A DNA stretch of 64,000 bases from Mucilaginibacter segetis. GTDB lineage: Bacteria > Bacteroidota > Bacteroidia > Sphingobacteriales > Sphingobacteriaceae. The stretch spans positions 620,001 to 684,000 of the forward strand of contig NZ_JAEHFW010000003.1 in NCBI RefSeq assembly GCF_016522075.1. The letters run 5' to 3'. Shown piece by piece: positions 44,814-54,170 of this stretch. The notes beneath the pieces are model-generated. The model had not been told where the DNA came from. It saw only the letters and a program-made list of their open reading frames with translations, and did no database searches. Both the position numbers and the translations under genes were made by a program. How positions within the stretch are numbered: position 1 is the stretch's first letter; each line of letters begins with the position of its first letter.

Positions 44814-45473
44814 TTACTTATCCGAAGGATTTTTTTTATTCGCCAAAAGCATCTCCGCCATTTTGTTGATACGGTTTATACGGGTTTGCTCTTGCCTGGC
44901 AGAAAGTATCCAAACTACATATTCCTTTTTGTGCGAATAGGCAAGTTTGTTAAAAAATGCAAGGTTTTCCGGATTTTTCTCTAACTCAGTTTTAGCATCG
45001 TTTGGAAGTATCACCTGTTTAGTTTCGGGGTTGATATACGCCGAATAATCGTTTTGTTTGATGGCTGCCTTGCTGCTGTCTGATTTCCTGACCAAATGCT
45101 CAGGTTTTAGCCTTAAAGCTGTCCAGGTTTCATTTATGGCAGCTGCTGTAACAGGGCGTAAACTGTATATACTAAGTTCATCCCAACTTCCCATCATCTC
45201 CAGATCGGTATCAATCCCGGAGTTCTTTTTTGGATAGATGATCCATAGAACTGTTTCCGGTTTTAATATTTTACTGATCAGTTTAAGGTTTGCAGCTAAT
45301 TCTGCACTGTTTTTTACAAATAACTGTATACCATCAGGAGTGCCTTCGGCTTCAAAAATTAAATTCGTGTTTTCGGGCAGGGGCTCCAGTAGGGATAAGT
45401 AACTTTCAGGAGCGTTTAATATCAGCCATGTTTGGCCGGGTTTTACTAACAGCTTTTTAGCAAGTGCGCTCAT
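44814..45473 (-). CDS. YdeI/OmpD-associated family protein
   Basis: A 219-residue soluble protein. The C-terminal 90 residues match the YdeI/OmpD-associated family (VILPNDAKTELEKNPENLAFF, then SHKKEYVVWILSARQEQTRINRI), sometimes called bacteriocin-protection proteins. The N-terminal 130 residues form a DUF3052-like domain (LLVKPGQTWLILNAPESY, then VLWIIYPKKNSGIDTD). Biochemical function is unknown. It begins six bases after the RNA methyltransferase stop and is probably cotranscribed with it. Confidence 0.8.
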   Translation of the reverse strand: MSALAKKLLVKPGQTWLILNAPESYLSLLEPLPENTNLIFEAEGTPDGIQLFVKNSAELAANLKLISKILKPETVLWIIYPKKNSGIDTDLEMMGSWDELSIYSLRPVTAAAINETWTALRLKPEHLVRKSDSSKAAIKQNDYSAYINPETKQVILPNDAKTELEKNPENLAFFNKLAYSHKKEYVVWILSARQEQTRINRINKMAEMLLANKKNPSDK

Positions 45474-45479
45474 AACTGA

Positions 45480-46013
45480 TTATTTTGAATTGAATTTAGC
45501 AAAGAAATCCCATAAAACTATACCTGCCGATACTACTATATTAAAAGAATGCTTAGTGCCAAACTGGGGAATTTCTAAACAGGTATCAATTTTACTCATT
45601 ACGTCTTCTCCAACCCCATTTACCTCGTTACCAAAAATAAGCGCGTATTTTTCATTATTTACCGGAGCGAAGTTATTAAGCATGATGCTGTTTTCTGCCT
45701 GCTCGATAGCTACAATATGGTATCCGTCGGCACGTAATTTATCAACTGCCTGTACGGTATCGGCAAAATATTTCCAATGGATGGATTGGGTTGCGCCAAG
45801 GGCGGTTTTTTCAATTTCGCGATGGGGTGGTTGCGCGGTAATGCCACAGAGGTAAACAGCCGAAACGGCAAAGCCATCTGATGTACGGAAAACGGAGCCT
45901 ATATTGTGCATGCTGCGTACATTGTCGAGCACTACTACCACAGGCAATTTTTCCTGCTGTTTAAATTCTTCAACCGTTGCCCGGTTCAGTTCATCGAGTT
46001 TTAATTTGCGCAT
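45480..46013 (-). CDS. TrmH/SpoU family RNA 2'-O-methyltransferase
   Basis: A 177-residue SPOUT methyltransferase with the three knot motifs: LDNVRSMHNIGSVFRTSDGF (motif 1), IFGNEVNGVGEDVM (motif 2) and FNIVVSAGIVLWDF (motif 3). It uses S-adenosylmethionine to methylate a ribose 2'-OH in tRNA or rRNA. Length and the lack of an N-terminal extension suit a tRNA-modifying TrmH-type member; the target nucleotide is not determinable. It is 21 bases downstream of galK. Confidence 0.88.
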   Translation of the reverse strand: MRKLKLDELNRATVEEFKQQEKLPVVVVLDNVRSMHNIGSVFRTSDGFAVSAVYLCGITAQPPHREIEKTALGATQSIHWKYFADTVQAVDKLRADGYHIVAIEQAENSIMLNNFAPVNNEKYALIFGNEVNGVGEDVMSKIDTCLEIPQFGTKHSFNIVVSAGIVLWDFFAKFNSK

Positions 46014-46034
46014 AAAATTGAGTATGCTGCAAAA

Positions 46035-47207
46035 CTAAGCTTTTACTGCTTCTTTTAATATTCCTACACCATCTCCTATTAAGGAACTGTATACAGACGG
46101 TGCATAGCCTGTTTTATCAGTATAATATTCACTAACTTCTTTACTGAAGTTTTCGAACGCGTCTTTTTTAACTAAAGCGATGGCACATCCGCCAAAACCC
46201 GCGCCCGTCATCCGGGCTCCTGCAACAGCAATGTTGGTTTTACAATAATCAACTATGGCATCTAATTCTTTCCCACTCACTTCATATAGTTCGCTCAGGG
46301 AGTGATGCGAAGCATACATCAATTTGCCAAATTCCAACAGATTGTTATCACTTAAGGCTTTAGCGGCAAGTTTTACCCTGTCGTTCTCTTCTACAACGTG
46401 GGTAGCCCTTTTTAATACCGTTTCATCTTTTATTAAGTGTTTGTGTTGATTAAAAGTTCCGGTATCAATATCACAGAGATTATTAATGTCAAGTTCGGCT
46501 TTTAAAGCTGTTAAGGCTGTTTTACATTCCTGTACACGCTCGTTATATTTTGATTCTGCTAATTTGCGGGGTTTATTGGTGTTGATAATTGCCAGCAAAT
46601 AATCGCCCAAATTACTGTCAACCGCCTCGTAATCCAGTGTGTTGCAATCAAGCATTAGTGCTTTGCTTTCTTCGCCAAATGCCACCGCAAACTGATCCAT
46701 AATACCACAACTGACACCTATAAAATTGTTTTCGACAGACTGGGATAATTTTACCAGCTCAAGCTTAGAATAACCGGCATCAAACATATCATTTAAAGCA
46801 AATGCGGTAACAACTTCTATTGATGCGGATGATGATAACCCCGATCCAATTGGTATATCGCCGTAAAATAACATATCTAATCCACTAAGGCTTTTGCCTT
46901 CTTTGATAAAATAATCAATAATACCAATGGGATAGTTATACCATAACTCATCTTTTTTATGGAATGATGCGGAATGTACGGGAACTTCTGTCTCATCAGA
47001 AAAATTCATGCTTTTAAATCGAAACACATTATCGCTATTTGGCGCTACAAATAAATAGGTACCAAAGGTGATAGCGCAGGGCATTACTAAGCCGCCATTA
47101 TAATCAATATGCTCACCAATTAAGTTAACCCTGCCGGGAGAGAAATATGTTTGAGTTGAGTTTTTACCGTAGGCTTTAAAAAATTCTTGTTGCAAGCGGG
47201 TTTTCAT
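46035..47207 (-). CDS. galK: Galactokinase
   Basis: A 390-residue GHMP kinase phosphorylating galactose to galactose-1-phosphate. The galactokinase signature SPGRVNLIGEHIDYNGG, the ATP-binding PIGSGLSSSASIEV, and the late AGARMTGAGFGGCAIALV motif are present. Other Leloir genes are absent nearby, so it appears to be the first gene of a transcript with the SpoU and YdeI-type genes. Confidence 0.95.
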   Translation of the reverse strand: MKTRLQQEFFKAYGKNSTQTYFSPGRVNLIGEHIDYNGGLVMPCAITFGTYLFVAPNSDNVFRFKSMNFSDETEVPVHSASFHKKDELWYNYPIGIIDYFIKEGKSLSGLDMLFYGDIPIGSGLSSSASIEVVTAFALNDMFDAGYSKLELVKLSQSVENNFIGVSCGIMDQFAVAFGEESKALMLDCNTLDYEAVDSNLGDYLLAIINTNKPRKLAESKYNERVQECKTALTALKAELDINNLCDIDTGTFNQHKHLIKDETVLKRATHVVEENDRVKLAAKALSDNNLLEFGKLMYASHHSLSELYEVSGKELDAIVDYCKTNIAVAGARMTGAGFGGCAIALVKKDAFENFSKEVSEYYTDKTGYAPSVYSSLIGDGVGILKEAVKA

Positions 47208-47328
47208 ATGGCAGTTTAATAGTAGTGTGAAATTAACAGTTATTACAGATTGACTAAAATAATCGTAATATTTGGTTTATAAAATTATCGGGATAAAACA
47301 GTGTGTATAAACGTAACAATTTTAAATA

Positions 47329-47628
47329 ATGAAACAATATCTTATAACTGCATATGACCATACTGATGACGAAGCGCTAAAGCGACGTATGGATGTTCGT
47401 CCTCATCACCTGGATGGTGTGAGGGTACTAAAAGAAAACGGCAATTTTATTATGGGAGGAGCGATGTTAAATGACAATGGCGACATGGTAGGCTCAGTAA
47501 TGATCATGCAATTTGAAAATGAGGAAGAGCTTAAGGCATGGCAACAATCGGAGCCGTACATAACGCAAAGGGTTTGGGATACGGTTGATATCAAGCCTTT
47601 CAAGGTAGCTAAAATTGATAACGACTAA
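47329..47628 (+). CDS. YciI family protein
   Basis: A 99-residue YciI-like protein with a ferredoxin-like alpha-beta fold. The RPHHLDGVRVLKENGNFIMGG segment includes the conserved His and the DGN-like strand, and the C-terminal SEPYITQRVWDTVDIKPF is typical. No enzymatic role is established for most members. It is transcribed divergently from galK and converges with the next small gene with a two-base gap. Confidence 0.85.
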   Translation: MKQYLITAYDHTDDEALKRRMDVRPHHLDGVRVLKENGNFIMGGAMLNDNGDMVGSVMIMQFENEEELKAWQQSEPYITQRVWDTVDIKPFKVAKIDND

Positions 47629-47630
47629 TT

Positions 47631-48029
47631 TTAGGTGTAGTTATTAAATTCCCAATATCCCTCGGGGTTTTTTGTGTAAAATGCTGAATATTGTTTGCCC
47701 CCGGTTTTAAAGTTGAATGAAAGCGACAGGGCATTAGGATCATCCGGTAGAAATTGAGGTAAAATACTATCAGCCACCAATTTTATATTATTCTTATGCG
47801 GATCGGTTTCCCGTTCTAAATTTAATTTATAATCGGCGAAGGTAGGGTATAGGTAATGTATATGATCTGCCTTATCATCTTTTAACAAACGGCCTGCATC
47901 AAAAGCATTTGCTTCGGTTTGTTCCCGGTAATCTTCCATAGCTTGCAGCAATTTATCTGCTGATATTTCAGGCTCCCCGTTTGGCGTGTACGTGTAATAA
48001 TTTTTAAGAATTTCTTCTTTGCTTTTCAT
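47631..48029 (-). CDS. Hypothetical protein
   Basis: A 132-residue soluble acidic protein, no signal peptide, not recognised. The N-terminal 50 residues are helical (MKSKEEILKNYYTYTPNGEP, then an EDYREQTEANAFDAG helix), followed by a mixed region with a GGKQYSAFYTKNPEGYWEF strand pair at the end. It is flanked by a divergent and a convergent neighbour and its stop lies two bases from the YciI gene stop. Confidence 0.65.
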   Translation of the reverse strand: MKSKEEILKNYYTYTPNGEPEISADKLLQAMEDYREQTEANAFDAGRLLKDDKADHIHYLYPTFADYKLNLERETDPHKNNIKLVADSILPQFLPDDPNALSLSFNFKTGGKQYSAFYTKNPEGYWEFNNYT

Positions 48030-48062
48030 TTCCGCAAATTACGTCTGTTTTTTAATAATAAA

Positions 48063-48094
48063 AAAACGGATGATAAATCATTACCATCCGTTTT
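48063..48094 (-). terminator. Terminator after the aldo/keto reductase
   Basis: AAAACGGATG (48063-48072) pairs with CATCCGTTTT (48085-48094); on the reverse strand a T-rich run follows. It lies just after the reductase stop codon. Confidence 0.75.
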
Positions 48095-48108
48095 AAAAAA
48101 CTGAGCTT

Positions 48109-48975
48109 TTATTGTTGAGAGGAGATGCTGTTCAATTCGTCTATATCGTCTGCATCCAATGTAATATCCACTGCTTTCATGTTTTCTTCCAAATGGTTAA
48201 CACTGGATGTGCCGGGAATTAACAGTATGTTAGGCGAATGATTTAACAACCATGCTAAAGCTACCTGATGAACTGTAGCATTATGTTTATCGGCTACTTT
48301 TTTTAATTTTTCCTGACTGGCAACATTGCCTGCATTTAACGGGAACCAAGGTATAAAGGCGATGTTATTATCATTACAATAATTAAGCACTGCCTCCCAT
48401 TTACGGTTATCTACACTGTACATATTTTGTACGGATACCACCTCAAAGAAGGTTTGCGCCAGTTTTATGTCCTCTACACTAACTTCTGATAAGCCTATGT
48501 GTTTTATTTTACCATTTTGCTGAGCCTGTTTTAAAAACTCAAAGGTTTTCTCAGCCGGTACTTTAGGATCAATACGATGCAATTGATAAAGATCTATCTG
48601 ATCCAGTTTCAAGCGTTTTAAACTACCTTCCAATGCTTCTTTTAAGTGGTCGGGATGAGAATTTACAGGCCATTCATCAGGGCCGGTTCTTAATAAACCA
48701 CCTTTGGTAGCAATAACCAAACCGTCCGGGTATGGATAAAGTGCTTCGGCAATAAGTTCTTCAGATACGTTAGGTCCGTAGCTGTCGGCGGTGTCAATAA
48801 AATTTACGCCCAGCTCAACCGCACGTTTTAAAACTTTTATGGCTTCAGCTTTATCATCGGGTGGTCCCCAAATACCTTTACCGGTTATGCGCATAGCCCC
48901 ATAACCTAATCTGTTTACGGTTAGGTCGTTACCAATTTTGAATGTTTTTTCGGATAATGCTGTGTCGTTATTCAT
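48109..48975 (-). CDS. Aldo/keto reductase
   Basis: A 288-residue NADPH-dependent oxidoreductase of the AKR (beta/alpha)8 family. The catalytic tetrad is visible in NFIDTADSYGP (Asp, Tyr), IATKGG (Lys) and YQLHRIDP (His); cofactor-binding IPGTSSVNHLEENM is near the C-terminus. ATG 48975 gives the usual start before FKIGNDLTVNRLGYGAMR; an upstream ATG at 49014 would add 13 residues without similarity to the family. Confidence 0.9.
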   Translation of the reverse strand: MNNDTALSEKTFKIGNDLTVNRLGYGAMRITGKGIWGPPDDKAEAIKVLKRAVELGVNFIDTADSYGPNVSEELIAEALYPYPDGLVIATKGGLLRTGPDEWPVNSHPDHLKEALEGSLKRLKLDQIDLYQLHRIDPKVPAEKTFEFLKQAQQNGKIKHIGLSEVSVEDIKLAQTFFEVVSVQNMYSVDNRKWEAVLNYCNDNNIAFIPWFPLNAGNVASQEKLKKVADKHNATVHQVALAWLLNHSPNILLIPGTSSVNHLEENMKAVDITLDADDIDELNSISSQQ

Positions 48976-49069
48976 AATAAATTGTATTTGCTGTATTATT
49001 GAAATAACAACCATTGTTTAATGATTGTTCATTTGGGTAATACATACAAATGTCAATTTATAGTGTGTG

Positions 49070-49474
49070 CTAACGCCAGGCTCCCAATATAGCCCCCATT
49101 AATGTTAATGAGATAAGACTATAACCCCCGTTTATAAAAATATAACGCCAGCATTTTAATTCAAAAAGACTGTGTATGGCTATGGCGGCAAAGGTCCAGA
49201 TACCGGCTAAAAAGCCTGCGGTGGCACCCCAGGAGGTATCAGTTTTTGCATCAGCCAGAAACATAGCCAGATTGGCTGCCATAATTAATGAAAACAACGC
49301 GGTAAAGCCGAAAGCTTTAGCTTTATTCCCTTGTTTGATCTGCTCCTGGGTAAGATTACTATCAATCATCCAGGCATTGCCAAACAAAACGGATGAATAC
49401 CAAATACCCCCAACTACAAAAGCAGATAGTGCCGCTACTATAACGGCTAACCAGTTAACGAGTGAAAAATCCAT
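49070..49474 (-). CDS. DUF1761 membrane protein
   Basis: A 134-residue inner-membrane protein with about four hydrophobic helices (residues 5-25, 54-75, 84-105, 112-130). The start NWLAVIVAALSAFVVGGIWYS and the FKCW-like motif LFELKCWRYIFINGGY fit the DUF1761 family. Function is unknown. It is 95 bases upstream of the reductase on the same strand. Confidence 0.8.
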   Translation of the reverse strand: MDFSLVNWLAVIVAALSAFVVGGIWYSSVLFGNAWMIDSNLTQEQIKQGNKAKAFGFTALFSLIMAANLAMFLADAKTDTSWGATAGFLAGIWTFAAIAIHSLFELKCWRYIFINGGYSLISLTLMGAILGAWR

Positions 49475-49548
49475 AATTTGCTTATTATTAAGTTTATATA
49501 TAAAATTATTAATTAAACTTAATAATATGAGCGCTTAAAATATGGCTG

Positions 49549-52266
49549 TTATTTTACAGTATATCTTAACACATATCTTCCTAAGTTGCCGTCAGCATCA
49601 AATCCTTCTATAGTGGCACGGTAGGTGCCACGGCCATCAGCGTTAAAAAAATCAACAGTCGCTGCCCCGGTTTTATCGGTAGTTACATTTGGATTCCAGT
49701 AAATTGTAGTCCGCAGATCAGGACCGAAAGCCGTTTGGCCGGTTACCCCGTATTTTGGCGAATAAAATTCACGTACAATACTATAACCTTGGGGTTTCAA
49801 TTTCATAATATAGGGTGGGGGAACAAGCTCTTGCAGCTCATTAAAGGATATTTTGGTTTTCTTTATTTTTTTAAGGCTTATGCTTATTATGCCCGAAGTG
49901 CCATATCTTTCATTAACTCCACTCAGACCATCCTTTTTAAAAAACTCAACCGACTCAACCGTGCTGCCATCAATAGTACCCAGATAATTAAAATCAACAG
50001 GTAAGCCGTTTACAAATACTTGCATGGGTAACTTATTGTTACTGTTATAAGAGCTCATCATATAAATATTACCATTTTCAACGGTTGCACCAAGCAGCAT
50101 GGAAGGCAGGCACGATAACAAATTCTGACATCCGACAAAACGGTCTTTATTAAGTACCTGATCAGGCTCTGGAGGTAATCCTGTTAATGACGGATAATCT
50201 GTATGTCGTGGTGTTATGGTAGTTGATTTGATAACTACCTCCTTTAAGTTATGCGAATTATCATATTGTTTTTTACTGTTTTGCAGGTAAGGCTTAAATG
50301 CTGTATCTATATTTAAAATTCTGTCGTTAACATATCTGTTTAAAGTAGGAACCTGATAAGTTTCACCATTAGCTGTAAGCATCAGGTTTTTATTATTAAC
50401 ATTATTTCGGCCACTGATTATGACTTCGGAAGAGTCAGGAAATGACAGATCTGAGAATTTAAAATTTCCCACCATATCAGCTGTAGTTTCTGCATAAAAA
50501 TTCTTCGCCGGTATTTGTAAGCTCAATTTACCTTTGGCTATCGGTAAGCCAGTGTTATTCCTTATAACGCCGCTTAATTCAATGCCATGTTGCTCCGGCA
50601 ATAAATATACCGGCGGATACTTACCGGCAAGTATCTCAGAATAGGCTATGCGTCTGTATCCCTGTGTTAATAATAAAATATCAAGGTCTTGTGCGGCATT
50701 GGCATTTTTGCTAAGAAAATAATAATTAGGTTTTTCAATATATCCTTTCAGATCTGACGTGAGCAATAAATTTGACAGAATGCTTGATTCTGCGTTTTCA
50801 TCAAAAGGTACCTTACTTTCATCAACTACCGCTATAGAGAAATTACCCTCAACGGGCACTTTCTTATTTTTGGCGGATATCGCTATTTTAACTCTTTGCC
50901 GGGTGGTGTAAACTTTGTTATCAGCAGTAAGATTAAGGGTAAGATTATCGTGATGCTGAATAAAAAAAACGCGCTCGCTTACAGGTGTACCCTGTCCGTT
51001 AAATAAAGTTAGCTGAACCAAACCTGTAGGGAACTTGCTTTTTGGAATTGCTGCACTGTAAACAGGGCTTGCCAGTGCGGTTTGGGCCGCAAAGTACACC
51101 GCTCCGCCACTTTGCGCAATTATGTAATAAGGTTTGCCGCGGTTAGCATCAAAATATGGTGAGTTTGAGGATATCTTTATAGTTATACTTGCAGCGGTAT
51201 CCACATTATACACAGCCAGGTTTACTCCTGATGGTCTGGCGCGGGGGAGGCTGTAAGTCGCTTTGGTTCCATCTGTAAATGTAACATTAGCCTTATAAGT
51301 TTTTCCATCTTCGGGTATTAGATTAAACGCGCCCATACCCAAATGCTGCGACGTAAAATTTGCTACGATTTTGCCTGCATTATCAATCACATTACCTTTA
51401 GCGCCAATGCCTAAGCCATTTGTATTAAGCGCCTTAAAGGCAACCTTTGTGAGCACTCCATTTATTAGTTCGCCACCTTCGGGGAAAAATTGTACATCCT
51501 TTTCGGCGGCCGCTGTTTTTAACGGGAATGTTTTAATTACGGTTTTCCTGTCGGCCAATTCAACTTCAGTTGTTAATATTGCATCTTCCAATAACGATGG
51601 CTTACCTGCAAATGCAATGTCGGCGATGCCGGAACTATTAGTATTGGTTTTACCACTGCTTATGTCGTCACCGTTGGCAGTTACCCGCCACATCACCTTT
51701 TTATTGGCAAGTGGTGCATCTGCAGCGTCTTTGAAAATTATATGGGTATTTATATTTAATTGATTACCTGTACCGGACGAATTAAATGAAATAGTAGTAT
51801 TTAACGGATTATTGATAGAATTACCGATCACGATATTTTTATTGAAAAAATAATCCGGATCAAAATTCCGCATCCATGCGGTATACGCTCTAAGATGATA
51901 GTTGCCCTCTTTAAATAAATCAGATGAAAGAATGATGTTACCCGGAGCCACGCTATTAACCACCGGTAATTTTAACGATTGAATGATGGTGTTTTCTTCG
52001 TTGGTTATATCAACATACACCACTTTGCTTAAGTTTGAAGGGGAATGCTTATCAACCGTTAAATAAGCTTTAAACCATATGGTATCACCGGCGGCATAAT
52101 AGGGCTTATCTAAATGCAGGTAAACTTTTTCTATGGGATATCCTGTAGTAAGTTTTGATGTTTTTCTTAATATGGTAGTAAGGCTTACGGTGTCTTTTTG
52201 GGCAAATGCCGGCAGTATAGAAATTATGGATAATGATAGTAATAAAGCGGCTTTTTTCAAGGTCAT
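49549..52266 (-). CDS. MG2-like exported protein with TonB-receptor plug-like domain
   Basis: A 905-residue exported protein with a signal peptide ending LPAFAQ. The N-terminal region (about 40-240) has YPIEKVYLHLDKPYYAAGDTIWFKAY, an alpha-2-macroglobulin MG2-like domain seen in many Bacteroidota outer-membrane proteins. More Ig-like and carboxypeptidase-regulatory-like domains follow to about 690, then a plug-like segment (about 730-830: QVFVNGLPVDFNYLGTIDGS, VESVEFFKK, GTSGIISISLKK). No porin barrel follows. It probably sits at the outer membrane surface; its role is unknown. Confidence 0.75.
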   Translation of the reverse strand: MTLKKAALLLSLSIISILPAFAQKDTVSLTTILRKTSKLTTGYPIEKVYLHLDKPYYAAGDTIWFKAYLTVDKHSPSNLSKVVYVDITNEENTIIQSLKLPVVNSVAPGNIILSSDLFKEGNYHLRAYTAWMRNFDPDYFFNKNIVIGNSINNPLNTTISFNSSGTGNQLNINTHIIFKDAADAPLANKKVMWRVTANGDDISSGKTNTNSSGIADIAFAGKPSLLEDAILTTEVELADRKTVIKTFPLKTAAAEKDVQFFPEGGELINGVLTKVAFKALNTNGLGIGAKGNVIDNAGKIVANFTSQHLGMGAFNLIPEDGKTYKANVTFTDGTKATYSLPRARPSGVNLAVYNVDTAASITIKISSNSPYFDANRGKPYYIIAQSGGAVYFAAQTALASPVYSAAIPKSKFPTGLVQLTLFNGQGTPVSERVFFIQHHDNLTLNLTADNKVYTTRQRVKIAISAKNKKVPVEGNFSIAVVDESKVPFDENAESSILSNLLLTSDLKGYIEKPNYYFLSKNANAAQDLDILLLTQGYRRIAYSEILAGKYPPVYLLPEQHGIELSGVIRNNTGLPIAKGKLSLQIPAKNFYAETTADMVGNFKFSDLSFPDSSEVIISGRNNVNNKNLMLTANGETYQVPTLNRYVNDRILNIDTAFKPYLQNSKKQYDNSHNLKEVVIKSTTITPRHTDYPSLTGLPPEPDQVLNKDRFVGCQNLLSCLPSMLLGATVENGNIYMMSSYNSNNKLPMQVFVNGLPVDFNYLGTIDGSTVESVEFFKKDGLSGVNERYGTSGIISISLKKIKKTKISFNELQELVPPPYIMKLKPQGYSIVREFYSPKYGVTGQTAFGPDLRTTIYWNPNVTTDKTGAATVDFFNADGRGTYRATIEGFDADGNLGRYVLRYTVK

Positions 52267-52366
52267 GATATTATAAGTGTTGCAAGGCTAATATAAACAT
52301 TTACCTTTATGAGTGGTTGAACATGTATCATTTTAACATTTTATAACATTTTTTACATATACCGGC

Positions 52367-52840
52367 ATGGCTACGGAAATTGAGCGTAAGTTTTTAGTTG
52401 ATCATAAAAAGTGGGATTTATTTAAAAAACCACCCGGCGAGTTATATAAACAAGGTTATTTATTAAACGACGAGAAATGTACAATACGTATCCGCTTAAC
52501 TGAAAGTTCTGGCTTTATAACGTTAAAAGGAGGAACTACCGGTATAAGCCGCAGTGAGTTTGAATATGCTGTGCCTTTACAGGATGCCAACCAGATATTG
52601 GATGAATTGGCTTTGTCATCTGTCGAAAAGATCAGGTACCCTGTGAATTATAAGGGTAAGCTTTGGGAAGTAGATGTATTTAAAGGAGAAAACAAAGGAT
52701 TGATTGTTGCAGAGATAGAGTTGCAGGATGAGAATGAGTATTTTGAACTGCCTGAATGGGTTACAAAAGAAGTTAGTAATGATATGCGATTTACCAATGC
52801 AAGCTTATCGGTATCGCCTTATAAATATTGGGAAAAGTAG
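52367..52840 (+). CDS. CYTH domain protein (triphosphate tunnel metalloenzyme)
   Basis: A 157-residue TTM/CYTH protein. The signature ExExK motif is EIERKFLV at residues 4-11 and the tunnel basic residues appear in CTIRIRLTE, SEFEYAV, KIRYPV and VAEIEL. Bacterial single-domain members hydrolyse inorganic tripolyphosphate or act on other triphosphates. It is transcribed alone and ends with a strong hairpin. Confidence 0.9.
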   Translation: MATEIERKFLVDHKKWDLFKKPPGELYKQGYLLNDEKCTIRIRLTESSGFITLKGGTTGISRSEFEYAVPLQDANQILDELALSSVEKIRYPVNYKGKLWEVDVFKGENKGLIVAEIELQDENEYFELPEWVTKEVSNDMRFTNASLSVSPYKYWEK

Positions 52841-52847
52841 TGCAAAT

Positions 52848-52876
52848 AAAAAACCGCCATCTTCTGGCGGTTTTTT
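52848..52876. terminator. Bidirectional terminator after the CYTH gene
   Basis: AAAAAACCGCCA (52848-52859) pairs with TGGCGGTTTTTT (52865-52876). It lies between the convergent CYTH gene and the 71-residue gene and can serve both. Confidence 0.85.
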
Positions 52877-52899
52877 ATTTATTTGTTAAAATTTTTTGT

Positions 52900-53115
52900 T
52901 TACCAGCCTGAACCCTTTTTAGCGTTGCCTTTTTTAATATGTTCTTCTGCAGTTGCCTTGCCCATTATAGCTGCCATTTTGTTTCCTTCGCTATCTTTGC
53001 CGGTTGCAATATATCTTCCTGACTTAATATCGATAACAGGATCGATCATCGGTACGTTCTTAGTTTTCGTTTTTACTGAATAGGCGGTAATTCCACCTTC
53101 TTTTTGTGCTGCCAT
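52900..53115 (-). CDS. Small hypothetical protein
   Basis: A 71-residue basic protein, not recognised. It begins MAAQKEGGITAYSVKTKTKN, has a beta-like centre (PVIDIKSGRYIATGKDSEGN), and a Lys/Gly-rich end. No signal peptide or cysteines. The regular alternation of charged residues and clean start after an AT-rich leader suggest a real, probably conserved gene. It may be nucleic-acid binding by composition only. Confidence 0.6.
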   Translation of the reverse strand: MAAQKEGGITAYSVKTKTKNVPMIDPVIDIKSGRYIATGKDSEGNKMAAIMGKATAEEHIKKGNAKKGSGW

Positions 53116-53233
53116 AATAAGTTTTTTAGTTTTAAAGTTTAAACTGATTTAATAATAATTTGTTTTATTTAATTAAAGCGTATTTGTTTATTGTAATTAC
53201 AAGCGGGCAAGATATGTATTTATACTTAACTAA

Positions 53234-53263
53234 CAAAGTTACTATGCAAGGTTGTTAGTTTTG
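53234..53263. promoter_or_regulatory. Overlapping divergent -7-like boxes
   Basis: Forward TAGTTTTG (53256-53263) and reverse TAACTTTG (53234-53241) both fit TAnnTTTG in the 245-base gap between divergent genes at 53115 and 53361. -33 elements are not clear for either. The rest of the gap is AT-rich with nothing else recognised. Confidence 0.35.
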
Positions 53264-53360
53264 TTAAATTGAATAAAGCAGACACCAAAAGGGAAACCTA
53301 CTATATAATAATGAACTATTTAAAGCTAAAGTTGTAGTTATTAAATAATAACACAAAATT

Positions 53361-53867
53361 ATGAAACGCTACTTATATATTTTAGTATTAGGATTGGCAT
53401 CATGTGCCGGAAACAATAAAGATAATTCATCGGATACCGATACCCTGGCTTTAACAAACGTAAAGCAAGATACTTCACTTACAAAACAATTAAGTACGCC
53501 GGCTCAAAATATGGAGTACTGTTTTATACGTACCGAGGGTACAAGTAATCAGGATACTACAGCTATACACCTGGTAATTAATGCCGATAAAGTGAGTGGC
53601 GATATGCTGTGGTTACCTAAAGAGAAAGACAGCAGAAAAGGGACTTTACTTGGTAAAATTAATGGGAATAAAATTGACGCTGTATGGACTTTTATGCAGG
53701 AGGGTATGAAAGATACCTTGAGTGTGGATTTTAAACTTTCTGCCCAACAACTTGTACAAAAACCGTTTACTTTGAACACGGCTACCGGCAGGCAGCAGAC
53801 AAATGAAAATGCAGATTATTCAATATCATATAACATGGATAACTGCGAAAAATTCAGAACTTATTAA
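53361..53867 (+). CDS. Putative lipoprotein
   Basis: A 168-residue protein with lipobox LASC at Cys15 (MKRYLYILVLGLASC), followed by an Asp/Ser/Thr-rich linker and a beta-rich domain containing YCFIRTEGTSNQDTTAIHL and VSGDMLWLPKEKDSRKGT. Such small lipoproteins are common in Bacteroidota but no function is recognised. It has its own terminator and converges with the tandem peptide array. Confidence 0.8.
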   Translation: MKRYLYILVLGLASCAGNNKDNSSDTDTLALTNVKQDTSLTKQLSTPAQNMEYCFIRTEGTSNQDTTAIHLVINADKVSGDMLWLPKEKDSRKGTLLGKINGNKIDAVWTFMQEGMKDTLSVDFKLSAQQLVQKPFTLNTATGRQQTNENADYSISYNMDNCEKFRTY

Positions 53868-53903
53868 CCTTGATTTAAAAGGTATTATTTTTATAAATCC
53901 TTG

Positions 53904-53934
53904 TGCTGCTGTTTTATTATAGCAGCATTTTTTT
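53904..53934 (+). terminator. Terminator after the lipoprotein gene
   Basis: TGCTGCT (53904-53910) pairs with AGCAGCA (53921-53927), followed by a run of seven Ts. It lies between the lipoprotein gene and the convergent peptide array. Confidence 0.75.
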
Positions 53935-53950
53935 ATATAGAGCAAATTTA

Positions 53951-54124
53951 TTAATCAGCGGTAGCAATATCTGATTTAGGCATCGACGAATCCTTAGCGG
54001 AGAAACTTACACTTTCTGACTTTATTTTTGCTTCTTCGGCTTTTTGATTATTTGTTTTTGTAAGCGACAAAGCGGTTACTGCTGTTGATAAAACTAAAGC
54101 GGCGGCTATAATGTATTTTTTCAT
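53951..54124 (-). CDS. Array peptide 9 (57 aa), ending KSDIATAD
   Basis: A 57-residue exported peptide; N-terminus MKKYIIAAALVLSTAVTALS is a signal-like hydrophobic segment, followed by a Lys/Glu/Ser-rich linker and ending in PKSDIATAD, a diverged form of the array's KKDVGTAD ending. It is the most divergent member and the last in transcription order, 46 bases after the next copy. No family recognised. Confidence 0.65.
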   Translation of the reverse strand: MKKYIIAAALVLSTAVTALSLTKTNNQKAEEAKIKSESVSFSAKDSSMPKSDIATAD

Positions 54125-54170
54125 GATGTTATAATTTAAAACTTTGTTACTGTATTTAATAGTTAAATAA

